Of a stretch of DNA of 45,336 bases, positions 32,201 through 39,819 are shown one piece after another. Within the stretch, counting starts at the first letter, position 1, and every line of letters starts with the position of its first letter. Both the position numbers and the translations under genes were made by a program. The stretch is from Bradyrhizobium sp. ORS 375 (GTDB taxonomy: Bacteria > Pseudomonadota > Alphaproteobacteria > Rhizobiales > Xanthobacteraceae). A model generated the notes under the pieces. It worked only from the letters and a program-made list of their open reading frames with translations, did no database searches and was not told where the DNA came from. The stretch covers positions 1-45,336 of the forward strand of contig NZ_CAFI01000032.1 of the NCBI RefSeq assembly GCF_000239775.1, read 5' to 3'.

Positions 32201-33060
32201 AGCACGAGGCGGAACCGCGCAATGGCGACCGCGTAGGGGTTGATGTCGACGCCGTGGATCTGCTCAAGCGCGCGGCGCGCGAGGTCAGCGATGTTATCGG
32301 TCGGCGCTGCCTTCTGCCACCGTTCGAAGAGTCGGGTAAACGCACCGAGGAGGAAGTGGCCCGAGCCGCAGGTCGGATCGATAAGGCTCACGTCCTTGAG
32401 CCCGAACTCCGCAATGGCGGGGTCGAGAGTCTGGTCGAGAATGAACTCCTCGACAAACTCCGGCGTCTGAAGCAGCGCGTAGCGTTTGCGGACCGTCTCG
32501 GAAAGATCCTGGTACAGGTCGCCGAGGAAGCGGGTGTTCTCGCCCGTGAAGACCAACGCCGGCGCGCCGTTCGAACCGCGCTTGCGGAAAAAGTCGAGCA
32601 GCGCCTTGGCGCCCTCGCTCGACGGCGAGAGCACCCAGACCGGGTTATGCTTGGCGTCGAAGACGTCATGCGCGCCGGGGAGCTTTGATAGCTCGCGGAA
32701 CACCGCAAGCAAGTACTCGCGCGGCCCCAGGAAAGGCGCGACTTGGAGGTACAGCGCCTCGCGGTCTTCGGCGGTGCGCAACGCATCTGCGGAGACGCCG
32801 GCCACGCGTGGTTCGATGTAACCGCGGTCCTCGAGCGTGCGCACAAAGACAACCGACAAGATCCAGGCGACGGCGAGCTGGGTGACGCGCTCGCGACGCC
32901 AGGGCTCAAAGCTAAGTCCAGTCTGCCCGGCCTTCTGCTCGTCCTCCCAGGCCTTCCTCAGGCCGGCCTCAACGCTCTCGGTCTTCGCGCGCGCCAGAAG
33001 ATCCTTCTCGAGCGCCTTGAGCGCGGGCTGCAGCAGTTTCGGCAAGTTCGCGATGCTCAT
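29239..33060 (-). CDS. pglX: PglX, adenine-specific DNA methyltransferase of BREX
   Basis: A 1273-residue N6-adenine methyltransferase. The S-adenosylmethionine motif is DPTCGSGHFLLGAF (228-241) and the catalytic motif IV is GNPPYITEKD (NPPY 366-369), followed by a target-recognition region. The C-terminal 80 residues contain a helix-turn-helix-like segment (DVELASAVGVTKALVGKALK). PglX marks host DNA at a short non-palindromic site; unmarked phage DNA is then blocked by the other BREX proteins. The motifs are intact and the gene is uninterrupted. This is notable because pglX is often phase-variable; no long homopolymer or repeat tract that would switch it was seen. It overlaps pglW and pglY by 4 nt. 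Confidence 0.95.
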   Translation of the reverse strand: MSIANLPKLLQPALKALEKDLLARAKTESVEAGLRKAWEDEQKAGQTGLSFEPWRRERVTQLAVAWILSVVFVRTLEDRGYIEPRVAGVSADALRTAEDREALYLQVAPFLGPREYLLAVFRELSKLPGAHDVFDAKHNPVWVLSPSSEGAKALLDFFRKRGSNGAPALVFTGENTRFLGDLYQDLSETVRKRYALLQTPEFVEEFILDQTLDPAIAEFGLKDVSLIDPTCGSGHFLLGAFTRLFERWQKAAPTDNIADLARRALEQIHGVDINPYAVAIARFRLVLALLDAVGIRRLERAPDIKPNVVVADSLLHRFGNESNMQMRFSEQISMDDISWGDQLFRLENRSDVERLLSRRFHAVVGNPPYITEKDSAKKARYRNDYAAATFDVPLGPPFVERFFQLAVQSGYVGVIVSNAFTKRDSGKALIEEVLPKLDLQKIVDTSGCYLPGHGTPTVLLFGRNRSADSDAVTAVLGKRGEQQVPPEPSSAPVWTEILRHHDAVGWEGTYISVERGTRAELKKHPWVLSGGGGRDLFRKLAMGTSHTLGDLSEVIGSSAVMRADDVFILAPRWLRMPTKTVIPYVTGSYIRDWEINTPLRAAFPYDGSRTLSEAEIGELYNLAWCHRTALWQRRGKGFKTKFEQGGRFYEYSMYYPDRFTAPFRIPFAFIATHNHFLVDRGGKTFNRGAPIIILRNERTELDYQALAGYLNSSTVAFWCRLIMFPKGGDQVGEGARLSKTPWQDRLEYAGNLLQQLPVPKLDDLRSKLLDLVITAEETVSQMAEQAPEKVVAATLASTPKLAALQDARTKNLSQRTRLRGILTSLQEEMDWRVYGLFGLPTVEASSVDTVRVPIEPNHRPFEVRLARKVGADVSASEWFRVHRREAPKDVGGPLADLYRQRLRLLDDPEHGKHLRLLETPETKRRWSVPDDQKAFSEAVRTWLLARIEASFRDQSQPELRSARQLALELGRDPAIAAAHELLTEESGLDLAKLISELVDIDGVPFLAGFRYAETGMEKRATWEDTWRLQRIEDEDPEKLAAELKRLNLKSISVPDKYGPKDYLRHFWSLRGKLDVPKERFVSFPGGNTDEDTTPLVGWAGWNHLQVAQALSGLYQRRKTEDGWQKDRLVPLLAGLDERVPWLLQWHNEPAAEFGGMKLGEFFRDFVAGEAHALGVAVGDLRRWTPPSAPKRTTIDPAEVLAALSAWKPEVEEDDEDNGDQVEPPEGPSDVELASAVGVTKALVGKALKKLVADGLVEKLSGRPARYLAIGDQA

Positions 33061-36000
33061 CCCCAGAGCGTCTCCGCAGCTTTGTGCTCATTCCTAAGCC
33101 ACGCGTCAGGCATGACGAGCCGTTGGCTCGGTAGCGGCGCGGGGACGGGCAGTCGACCATTAATGGAAGGCGCGGCGCCGTCGGCGTGCGATGGAACCAC
33201 AAGCAGGATGGCGGGGGCATTTCCGCGCTCCGCCTCGTTGACGATGCGCGCGAGTGCGCCGGACAGCCCATAGCGCGCGAGTGCCCCGGGCCATGCCAGG
33301 ACGAGTGTTGGCTCGCGGCGGCTTAAGAGAGTGTCGATGGCGACGTCGCTTGCCTGACGCACGAGCTCCAGAAGCAGCGGCCAGTCAGGGCCATCCGGCC
33401 CCGCGCGGTCGGCTGCCTCGATGTTTGCCCATTCGACCCGGAGCTCAGCAGCGGTCTTTCGAATCGCCGTGAAAAGTTCAACGTCCAGCGAGATGGCCGT
33501 CGTTCTCAGTGCAGAAGCGAGTTCGTCCGTCGCGCGGCTCGCGAGATCGGCGCGCACTTGCACGACGCGAAAGCGGCCTGCTGCGACACCGCGATCGAGC
33601 TGGTCCTGGAAAGCCGCCGCGCGTTGCGCATTGGGGCTGCGCCGCTGCGGCGGCGCGGGCGCCGTAGTCTGGCGCGAAGGCACCGCCGCAGTCATCGACG
33701 TCAAGGCATATACGCCCGGACGCGTGTACTCGCCCGGGCCGATGTCCGCCATGAACACAAGACCGTGGGGCGCGAGCAGCCTGTCGAGCGTGGGGCGCTC
33801 AGGAAGCGGTGCCGCCTCGGGGTATCGCGCCGCGACGCGCTTCATCACAACCTCGGGCGTCAGGCCTGTACCCGAGAGCGCAGCTAGGCTCAGGTCCAGC
33901 GCGCGCGCCGCATCCATGTTGCGTGGGTAAAGCTCTAGCCGAGCCGAGGCGGCGGCGTTCGTGCTGGCGCGCGCAGCGAGGGTAAGGCGCTGATCCGCCG
34001 GCAGAGCCGCGAGCGGCGTGCCCTCGGCGACCTCGGCGAGCTTGCTGCGCACCACCTCGGAGGAGGGAAGCGGCTCGGTAGCAGCAAGACTGTCGGCCGT
34101 TTCCGACAGCGCAGCGAGTGCGTCGAGGACCTCGGAATCGCGAGCGACCCACGGTGTGCCGCTGATTCGGCGCCAAACGGCAGGTGGGTTTGGACGCAGC
34201 TCGAGGCCCACCCGCACGAGCGCGGCAGCGATACGCACCTCTTCGCCGCTCGGCGTTCCGGCGGTGCGCGCCTTGGCCAGTGCCGCCGCTAGGTCGAGGA
34301 ATGGCGCGGCGGGCGCAAGCGCGTCCAGGGCCGACGACAGCGCTTCGGTCAGCGAAGCCGCGGCTGTACTATCCGTCCACCGTTTGTTGCGCTGGAACTG
34401 GAGGCTCGAGTGGATCTGCGCCGCATCGATACCGAACGCACCGGCTACCTCGGACACGGTGCGCGCCGCCGGGATTCCGGTGTCGGGGCGTTCGTCGGGC
34501 AGCGGATCGAGGCCGACGAGCACGCGCAGGCGTTTGTTGGCCTCGCTTTGGCTGGCGCGGCCGATCAGCTCGCGCGCCCAGTCGGCAAGTGAGCCGGGCG
34601 TTGGCTCCGCCGCCGCAAGCGCGGTGAGCCGTTCACGCAGCGCGTCCGCGCCGGATTTGCCGAGCAGCTTCTCGATGCGCGCGGTGTGGGCCAGAGCCGC
34701 GTCGACAGTAGTCTTGATGCCCGCCGCGACGAGACGGCCGACCGTGGTCGCATCGATGCAGGCCTCTGGCTCCTCGAGCAGCAAGCGCGGACGCGCGAAC
34801 CCGGGCATAAACGCCGGGCGCTTGTCGACCTCGAAGCGGGCGCGCAGCTCGTCCGCGATCTTGACGATGTCGCGAGCGACCTGCGTGCCGACGCCGCGAA
34901 CGACCGAGAGCTGATTGCGCGGTAGCAGCAGAAGTTCCGCAACGGTCGAGACGCCCGCCCGGTCGAGTGCGTTTCGTGCGCGAGCTGAGAGCGGCAATGC
35001 GTCGACCGGCGTCTCCGTGCGCACCTGATCAAGAGCGATAGCGGACGCGCCATCGTCGGTCTCGGCCTCGACCGAGAGCGCTTGTACCCAAGCCTGGCGC
35101 ATCGCCTCGGCACTCGCGAAGCGCACATTCACGTCGCGCGCGAAAGCCTTATGGAAGAACGCGGTCAGCCGGTCGCGAACGGCGGCGTCGAAGCGCTCCG
35201 CCTCGACGACGATCTCGGCGGTCGCGTCGCCCTGCGGGAGCCCCGGACGGGCGGCCGTCAGCGCGTAATAGAGAACGGCGGCAGCTGCGTAGCGATCGGC
35301 CTCGGCCCCCCAGGCGCCGCGCAGGTAGAGCCACGGATCGCGCCACTCGGCGGTGCCTGCGGTGATGGCGGTTGGGTCTGCCGATGAGAGCGAAAAGTCG
35401 AGAAGGAGCAGGTGGCTCTGCTTCTTTGAGAGGCTCGTGAAGCCGACGTTCGTCGGCTTGATGTCTCGGTGAGTGACGCCGGCCTCTTCGAGGTACTGAA
35501 CCGCCGATAGAAGATCGTCTCCATACCGCCGCGCGAGCTCGAGTGGCAGCGTGCCCTGCTCGCGCAGGACATCTCCGAGGCTGCGATCACCAGCGAACTC
35601 GAGTAGCAGGCACGGTAGCCCTCCCAGTGTGACGACGTCGCGTAGCGCAACGATGTGCTCGTGGCGCAGATCGCGGAGCGTCTTCGCCTCGGCAAGCAGG
35701 CGCTCACCGCAGCCCGCGTCGTGCGGGACCTTAAGCGCGAAGTCACGCCCCTCGCGGCGAACGTGCAGCACCAGCGCCGTACCGCCCGAGCCAAGGCGTC
35801 GCTCGACACGCAGGCCCCCTTGCAGCGTGTCTCCCTTCTGCGCCTCGCGGGGATCGGTCCCGGCGCTCGCATCGGCGGCCGGACCTGTAAGCGGCTCGAG
35901 CACGAATGTGTTGAACCACTCGGCAATGTCGTCGGCACGCGCGTGGAGATTCGGCTGCGTCGCGGAAGCGATAGCTTCATCAAGGATCGCGAGGTCTGCG

Positions 36001-37325
36001 CGCACCGCGGAGGGGCGCAACCCTCCTTCGCCATCCTTCACGCCCTTGATACGTTGCTCGCGCTCCGGGACCGTGGCGGCTGGGTGCTGCCCTGTGAGCA
36101 CCAACCACGCGAGGCAGCCGACCGAGAATACATCGCTCTCGTAGGTGGCCTTCTCGGGATCGGCCAGAACTTCGGGCGCCTGATAGAGGCGGTCGACGTC
36201 CTGCGAAAGCTGGTGGAAGTGTCGCGTGCCCACGCTTGAATGCTCGATCCACGCGGCGGTCTGAAAGCGATGAAGGCGCACGTGGATGCGCCCGTCGCCG
36301 CCCCGCCGGACAAGCACCGAGGCGGGCGACAGGTTGCGGTGCAGAATGCTTGAGCGATGGCAGTGAGCGACCGCTTCGACGATTTGTTGCAGAATGTCGA
36401 GGCGGTCGTCGAAGGTGACGTTCGGCTCCTGGCGAATGAAAGCGTGGAGCGGGAGCGAGTCTTCGAAAGCCTCGAAGAGTACCGCCGGACCGAGCGGCGC
36501 GTCGTCGACGAAGGAGCGGTACGCAAGGATACCGGGGTGCTGACCGATCTGCGCAAGCGTCTGCGCCTCGCGCTTGGCGGCACGATGAAGCTGCGAGCGA
36601 CGTTCGACCGAGGTTGCCGCAGGCACAAGGTAGCTACGCACGCGCGCTTGGTCGGACTCCACGACTGTATTCTTCGCGAGGTGCTCTTGGTACCCCTCGC
36701 CATCGTCAAGCAGGAAGCCGAGCTTATAACCTCCCACCACGCGCGCGGTCGTGCTCGGGCGGAGACCGATCCTGTGGGCAGCCTGAAGGAGATCCTTCAT
36801 CATCGGCCGATTTACGATCCGCCGGGCGTCGCGGCCACCCAGCCCGTTGACGAGCTTGCTGCCCACATCGTCTGGGAGCAGCAGCCATGGGGGGCGACCA
36901 CCATCCAGCCGGACGTCGGTGACGTTGGAGAGGAAGACGGCGGCATGAACGTAGGGGCGATCCGTTCCAAGCTGTCTTTCGATCAGGTCGCCGAGCACCT
37001 TCGCCTTGAGGTTTGCGCTGGGGTAGGGGCACTCGATCGTACGGCGGCGCCCGTTCTCGGTAATCGTCCAGTCGACGATATCACCCGTAAGAATGCCAGA
37101 GTGGCTCTTGATCTCGACGAGGAACAGGCCCTGCCGCGAGAGGAAGAGGAGGTCGATCTCGTAGAGACGGCCGGACGACGGATCGTAGAGCTCGTGCAGC
37201 TCCCACGCCTGATGCGGATCGGTGTCTGACAACGACGTGTGCTTGTAGATGAGGTCGAGCGCCCGCCGCTCCCACGGAAATGGAGTTGGTCGACCGCGAT
37301 GGATGCGTGCTTCCGGGAGCGCCAC
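33057..37325 (-). CDS. pglW: PglW, NERD-domain serine/threonine kinase of type 2 BREX
   Basis: A 1422-residue protein that identifies the BREX as type 2. Residues about 14-135 are a NERD (nuclease-related) domain, including YEIDLLFLSRQGLFLVEIKS. A first kinase-like domain (about 225-460) has HRNLSP (Asn 331) where HRD is expected and no DFG, so it is probably a pseudokinase. A second kinase domain (about 500-760) is better preserved: Gly-rich GSGGTA, FALKVP, HRDIKPTN (Asp 621) and DFS replacing DFG. A helix-hairpin-helix region follows (about 774-830, with LSVVRGVGTQVARDIVKI). The remaining C-terminal part is helical, alanine-rich and unassigned. Streptomyces PglW autophosphorylates. Its ATG abuts the upstream stop with a 1-nt overlap. 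Confidence 0.93.
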   Translation of the reverse strand: MALPEARIHRGRPTPFPWERRALDLIYKHTSLSDTDPHQAWELHELYDPSSGRLYEIDLLFLSRQGLFLVEIKSHSGILTGDIVDWTITENGRRRTIECPYPSANLKAKVLGDLIERQLGTDRPYVHAAVFLSNVTDVRLDGGRPPWLLLPDDVGSKLVNGLGGRDARRIVNRPMMKDLLQAAHRIGLRPSTTARVVGGYKLGFLLDDGEGYQEHLAKNTVVESDQARVRSYLVPAATSVERRSQLHRAAKREAQTLAQIGQHPGILAYRSFVDDAPLGPAVLFEAFEDSLPLHAFIRQEPNVTFDDRLDILQQIVEAVAHCHRSSILHRNLSPASVLVRRGGDGRIHVRLHRFQTAAWIEHSSVGTRHFHQLSQDVDRLYQAPEVLADPEKATYESDVFSVGCLAWLVLTGQHPAATVPEREQRIKGVKDGEGGLRPSAVRADLAILDEAIASATQPNLHARADDIAEWFNTFVLEPLTGPAADASAGTDPREAQKGDTLQGGLRVERRLGSGGTALVLHVRREGRDFALKVPHDAGCGERLLAEAKTLRDLRHEHIVALRDVVTLGGLPCLLLEFAGDRSLGDVLREQGTLPLELARRYGDDLLSAVQYLEEAGVTHRDIKPTNVGFTSLSKKQSHLLLLDFSLSSADPTAITAGTAEWRDPWLYLRGAWGAEADRYAAAAVLYYALTAARPGLPQGDATAEIVVEAERFDAAVRDRLTAFFHKAFARDVNVRFASAEAMRQAWVQALSVEAETDDGASAIALDQVRTETPVDALPLSARARNALDRAGVSTVAELLLLPRNQLSVVRGVGTQVARDIVKIADELRARFEVDKRPAFMPGFARPRLLLEEPEACIDATTVGRLVAAGIKTTVDAALAHTARIEKLLGKSGADALRERLTALAAAEPTPGSLADWARELIGRASQSEANKRLRVLVGLDPLPDERPDTGIPAARTVSEVAGAFGIDAAQIHSSLQFQRNKRWTDSTAAASLTEALSSALDALAPAAPFLDLAAALAKARTAGTPSGEEVRIAAALVRVGLELRPNPPAVWRRISGTPWVARDSEVLDALAALSETADSLAATEPLPSSEVVRSKLAEVAEGTPLAALPADQRLTLAARASTNAAASARLELYPRNMDAARALDLSLAALSGTGLTPEVVMKRVAARYPEAAPLPERPTLDRLLAPHGLVFMADIGPGEYTRPGVYALTSMTAAVPSRQTTAPAPPQRRSPNAQRAAAFQDQLDRGVAAGRFRVVQVRADLASRATDELASALRTTAISLDVELFTAIRKTAAELRVEWANIEAADRAGPDGPDWPLLLELVRQASDVAIDTLLSRREPTLVLAWPGALARYGLSGALARIVNEAERGNAPAILLVVPSHADGAAPSINGRLPVPAPLPSQRLVMPDAWLRNEHKAAETLWG

Positions 37326-38029
37326 TACCTGCCCCCCAGCTTCCGCGCAAGTTCGGCGGCTTCAGGTTCGGCGTCGGGCGAGATCACCGCCACGTCGAGG
37401 TGGGCGAAGCCCGTATTGCGCAGCGCGCTTTCGGCGCCTTCGACCGCGCGGACGAGAACCGTCCTACCGCGTGCACCGAGCAGTACCGCGGCGAGCCCCG
37501 CGAGCTGTCGCCAGGCTGGCTTATACGCCACGACCACGACCTGGTCCGTCCACGAGAGCGACTTGTTCTCGGCGAACGCCGTGGCGACCGAGACGATCGC
37601 GGTGCCGCCTGCGACGACGAGCTTGGTCGACGGCGTGATGTGCGGGACGGAGACGCTCTCCGCTTTCACACCGAGCCCGAATGCGATGTGCTCGAACGTG
37701 GCAGGCGCGTCGGGCTCGGCGAGCAGGCGCTTCGCCGACTGGTCATCGATGGTCTTCCAGTCGGGGCCAAAGGGCTCATCGTCAGCAAGGCCGAAAAAGT
37801 CGAAACACTCCGATGGCGAGAACGCGGCCCCCCATGTGCCCGCGGCATCGCGAAGCAAGATATCGATGCGGTCACCCATCCCTAAGGCGCCGGCGAATTG
37901 CGCCCACCGCGCCTCGGCATCGACACCAAATCGGCGCGGCGTGGTCTCGCGAGCGTCCAGAGCGCGAAGCCCAATCACAGCCGCGCCGTAGAATGCCATT
38001 CGATCCCGGGGCGTGAGAGTTCCCGTCAC
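37325..38029 (-). CDS. Unnamed 234-aa protein heading the BREX operon
   Basis: No family I can name. The N-terminal part is helical (PRDRMAFYGAAVIGLRALD). The C-terminal half resembles an alternating alpha/beta nucleotide- or sensor-type fold: KLVVAGGTAIVSVATAF, DQVVVVAYKPAWRQLAGLA and LLGARGRTVLVRAVEG. No catalytic signature is evident. It ends 1 nt into pglW and starts 4 nt inside the HTH gene stop, so it is part of the coupled operon. That coupling suggests a BREX accessory role, perhaps helping PglW, with which it is most tightly linked. There is no membrane segment or signal peptide. Confidence 0.8.
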   Translation of the reverse strand: MTGTLTPRDRMAFYGAAVIGLRALDARETTPRRFGVDAEARWAQFAGALGMGDRIDILLRDAAGTWGAAFSPSECFDFFGLADDEPFGPDWKTIDDQSAKRLLAEPDAPATFEHIAFGLGVKAESVSVPHITPSTKLVVAGGTAIVSVATAFAENKSLSWTDQVVVVAYKPAWRQLAGLAAVLLGARGRTVLVRAVEGAESALRNTGFAHLDVAVISPDAEPEAAELARKLGGR

Positions 38030-38223
38030 TTCTGAGCCCCCTCGCCAGCGGCGCCTCGGGTTTGGGGCGCGATCCAGGCATCCAAGGTTCTAAGGCGTAA
38101 ACCCAAGCTGCTGGGCAACCTGCAGGCCGCGCCCTTAGCCGGTTGTGCTGTCGCGTAAGCGGCCTCTTCGGTGACCTTTAGAAGCTCGGCCACCTCAGGG
38201 GCTCTAAGTATCTCATCGGTCAC
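38026..38223 (-). CDS. Small excisionase-like HTH protein, first BREX operon gene
   Basis: A 65-residue protein with the pattern of the small MerR/excisionase (helix-turn-helix 17) family: EILRAPEVAELLKVTEEAAY at the start and LRTLDAWIAPQTRG near the end. The central recognition region is degraded compared with typical members, so DNA binding is uncertain. A GTG start at 38223 follows a short leader, and its stop overlaps the next gene by 4 nt. As first gene of the BREX operon it may be an autoregulator. The low quality of the middle could also mean it is decaying. Confidence 0.6.
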   Translation of the reverse strand: MTDEILRAPEVAELLKVTEEAAYATAQPAKGAACRLPSSLGLRLRTLDAWIAPQTRGAAGEGAQK

Positions 38224-38271
38224 TCTCTAGGCCCCCACCGCCGCGAACCGGCACCTGTTTTCAAGCAGTTT

Positions 38272-38301
38272 CATGTACGGGAGGGGATGGTAAAGTCGCA
38301 A
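38272..38301 (-). promoter_or_regulatory. Candidate promoter of the BREX operon
   Basis: On the minus strand TTGCGA (38301-38296) and TACATG (38277-38272) are 18 nt apart, with the GTG start of the first gene about 45 nt downstream. Both hexamers are moderate matches. Confidence 0.3.
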
Positions 38302-38326
38302 GATCGATCTGAAGAAGCGTGATCGC

Positions 38327-38353
38327 GTCCCCTGGTTTCGGTTTTTGTCCCCT
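38327..38353 (+). promoter_or_regulatory. Direct repeat in the divergent BREX/XRE control region
   Basis: GTCCCCT occurs at 38327-38333 and again at 38347-38353, exactly 20 nt apart, close to two helical turns. It lies between the divergent BREX operon and XRE gene. This would suit a dimeric regulator touching one DNA face; the XRE protein next door is the obvious candidate, but this is inference. Confidence 0.3.
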
Positions 38354-38388
38354 TCCGCTGATGCGATGAGCCAGGGAGAGCGTCCTGC

Positions 38389-38417
38389 TTGACCGTCTCG
38401 GGAGCGTTGTCTATTTA
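38389..38417 (+). promoter_or_regulatory. Strong promoter giving a probably leaderless XRE mRNA
   Basis: TTGACC (38389-38394) and TATTTA (38412-38417) are separated by the ideal 17 nt. Transcription should start about 7 nt after the -10 box, which is the A of the ATG at 38424. The XRE gene therefore lacks room for a ribosome-binding site and its mRNA should be leaderless. Confidence 0.6.
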
Positions 38418-38423
38418 CGCAAC

Positions 38424-38795
38424 ATGAAACAAGGTGCTCAAGTCGGCAAGTTTGGCGACCATATCCGCGGCCTCAGGGAAAAGCGGGCAGGTTTCGACAG
38501 CGCGTTTTCCCTCCGTCAGGTTGCGACCCGCTGCGGAATTACCCCGGCCTATCTCTCGAGGGTTGAGCGCGACGAGGTGCCTCCGCCGGGTGAAGAGACG
38601 CTGGTGAAACTGGCCGACGAGCTGGATGAAGACCGCGATGTGATGCTGGCGCTTGCCGGCAAGATATCGAGCGATCTGCGCGCGGTGATATTGGCGCGGC
38701 CTCGGCTATTTGCAGAGTTGATCCGCGCCCTCAAGTCCGCGCCCGAGCATGCCGTGCTGCGCATCGTGCGGGAAGTGCGTGACGGTGACTGGTGA
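38424..38795 (+). CDS. XRE-family transcriptional regulator
   Basis: A 123-residue DNA-binding protein. The Cro/CI-type helix-turn-helix is at about residues 9-70: FGDHIRGLREKR, SLRQVATRCGITPAYLSRVE and ETLVKLADELDEDRDVML. The C-terminal 45 residues are helical and probably dimerise (AELIRALKSAPEHAVLRIVR). The gene is divergent from the BREX operon and its promoter region overlaps that of BREX, so it is a likely repressor of itself and possibly of BREX. The next gene starts 14 nt after its stop and probably shares the transcript. The ATG sits at the expected transcription start. Confidence 0.85.
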   Translation: MKQGAQVGKFGDHIRGLREKRAGFDSAFSLRQVATRCGITPAYLSRVERDEVPPPGEETLVKLADELDEDRDVMLALAGKISSDLRAVILARPRLFAELIRALKSAPEHAVLRIVREVRDGDW

Positions 38796-38808
38796 GAAGG
38801 AAAGATCG

Positions 38809-39819
38809 ATGCCGACTCTTGAAAGCAACCGCCTGGTGTTTCGATTTCCTCACATCGAGGAGAGCGCACAGTTCTCAATCGAATTTCAGCGCACGCTTCG
38901 CATTCCTGATACCGACAGAACTTATAGCCTGCCGCCTGGCCTCGGCCTCTTTCCGTTGCGCCATGTCGAGGATTTTGCGGATCGGCTCGATCACGCGACC
39001 ATCTCGCGTGGGGGCGTCGTCATGCCGATGTGGCAGGCTGAGGCAATGTGGCTGAACTTCCACAGCCGCCGGCCATACGACGGGCCAAGTTTCCCTGTTG
39101 CGATCAAGGTAGCGGCCGGCAAGATCAATGCCGTGAGCGGCGAAACGTGGAGGCCGGGTCTCAATCGGCATCCGCAGGACTACATGGTCTCGCCACAGCA
39201 GCCATGGCTGGATGGGTTTGCCGTCAAGCCTGGTGTCATCCGCCAGTTCGTCGCCATGCCGCTGGGGGATGGCTATACGGTCGAGCACCAGATATCCGGC
39301 ACGGAGGAGTGGGGCGGTCTGCAGATACAAGTCGCCCCGCTCAAGAACCATGCCTGGCAAAAGATACGCGCGGCATGGAGGGAGAAAGTGCGTACGCCAC
39401 ATTTCGCTGAGGACAGGCTTTGCGATAGTAGCAGCCGCCTTATGGGATTGGGAGCTGGCGGCCTGATGAAACAGGCGATCTATCCAGATCAATTTCAGCT
39501 CGACGATTGGGATCTCGAATCGATGGATCGTGTTTTCGTCACACTACTCCACGCAAGAGATTGGAAATCTACCACTGGAGAAAGCGCGCCACATCATCCA
39601 CCGACAGCGCAGGAGTATTCCAAAGCCGGTTTGCCGTGGTTCGACTATTATGGTTGCGACCAGGCTTCGCTTCCTGGAGGCGAGAAGCTGGCGTCGATCG
39701 CGTCGGTGGGCGAACTGTTCAAAAAGAAGACCGGGGCTGCGATGCCGAATTGCGAAGATGTCGAAACCGGAGTCCCAAAGATCGTCGGGCCGCGGCAGGT
39801 TCGTGTGGGCGAGTGGTAG
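38809..39819 (+). CDS. Conserved protein of unknown function, paired with the XRE regulator
   Basis: A 336-residue protein beginning MPTLESNRLVFRFPHIEESA. It has the look of a conserved bacterial family I know only as hypothetical: PPGLGLFPLRHVEDFADRL, VVMPMWQAEAMWLNF, FPVAIKVAAGKINAVSGETW and GLGAGGLMKQAIYPD are typical blocks. No catalytic motif can be named, and there are no membrane segments. ATG 38809 is chosen because AAGGAAAG lies 5-12 nt upstream; the open frame extends further upstream but into the XRE gene. Regulator plus this protein may be a separate small stress or defence unit rather than part of BREX. Confidence 0.8.
   Translation: MPTLESNRLVFRFPHIEESAQFSIEFQRTLRIPDTDRTYSLPPGLGLFPLRHVEDFADRLDHATISRGGVVMPMWQAEAMWLNFHSRRPYDGPSFPVAIKVAAGKINAVSGETWRPGLNRHPQDYMVSPQQPWLDGFAVKPGVIRQFVAMPLGDGYTVEHQISGTEEWGGLQIQVAPLKNHAWQKIRAAWREKVRTPHFAEDRLCDSSSRLMGLGAGGLMKQAIYPDQFQLDDWDLESMDRVFVTLLHARDWKSTTGESAPHHPPTAQEYSKAGLPWFDYYGCDQASLPGGEKLASIASVGELFKKKTGAAMPNCEDVETGVPKIVGPRQVRVGEW

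Noticed and set aside
29239-33060. Phase-variable tract in pglX
   Set aside because: No long homopolymer or short tandem repeat was noticed in the gene, so there is no sequence evidence for switching.
38026-38223. Frameshifted, inactive HTH gene
   Set aside because: The centre is diverged, but the frame is uninterrupted and both ends match the family, with a 4-nt overlap to the next gene; kept as a low-confidence CDS instead.
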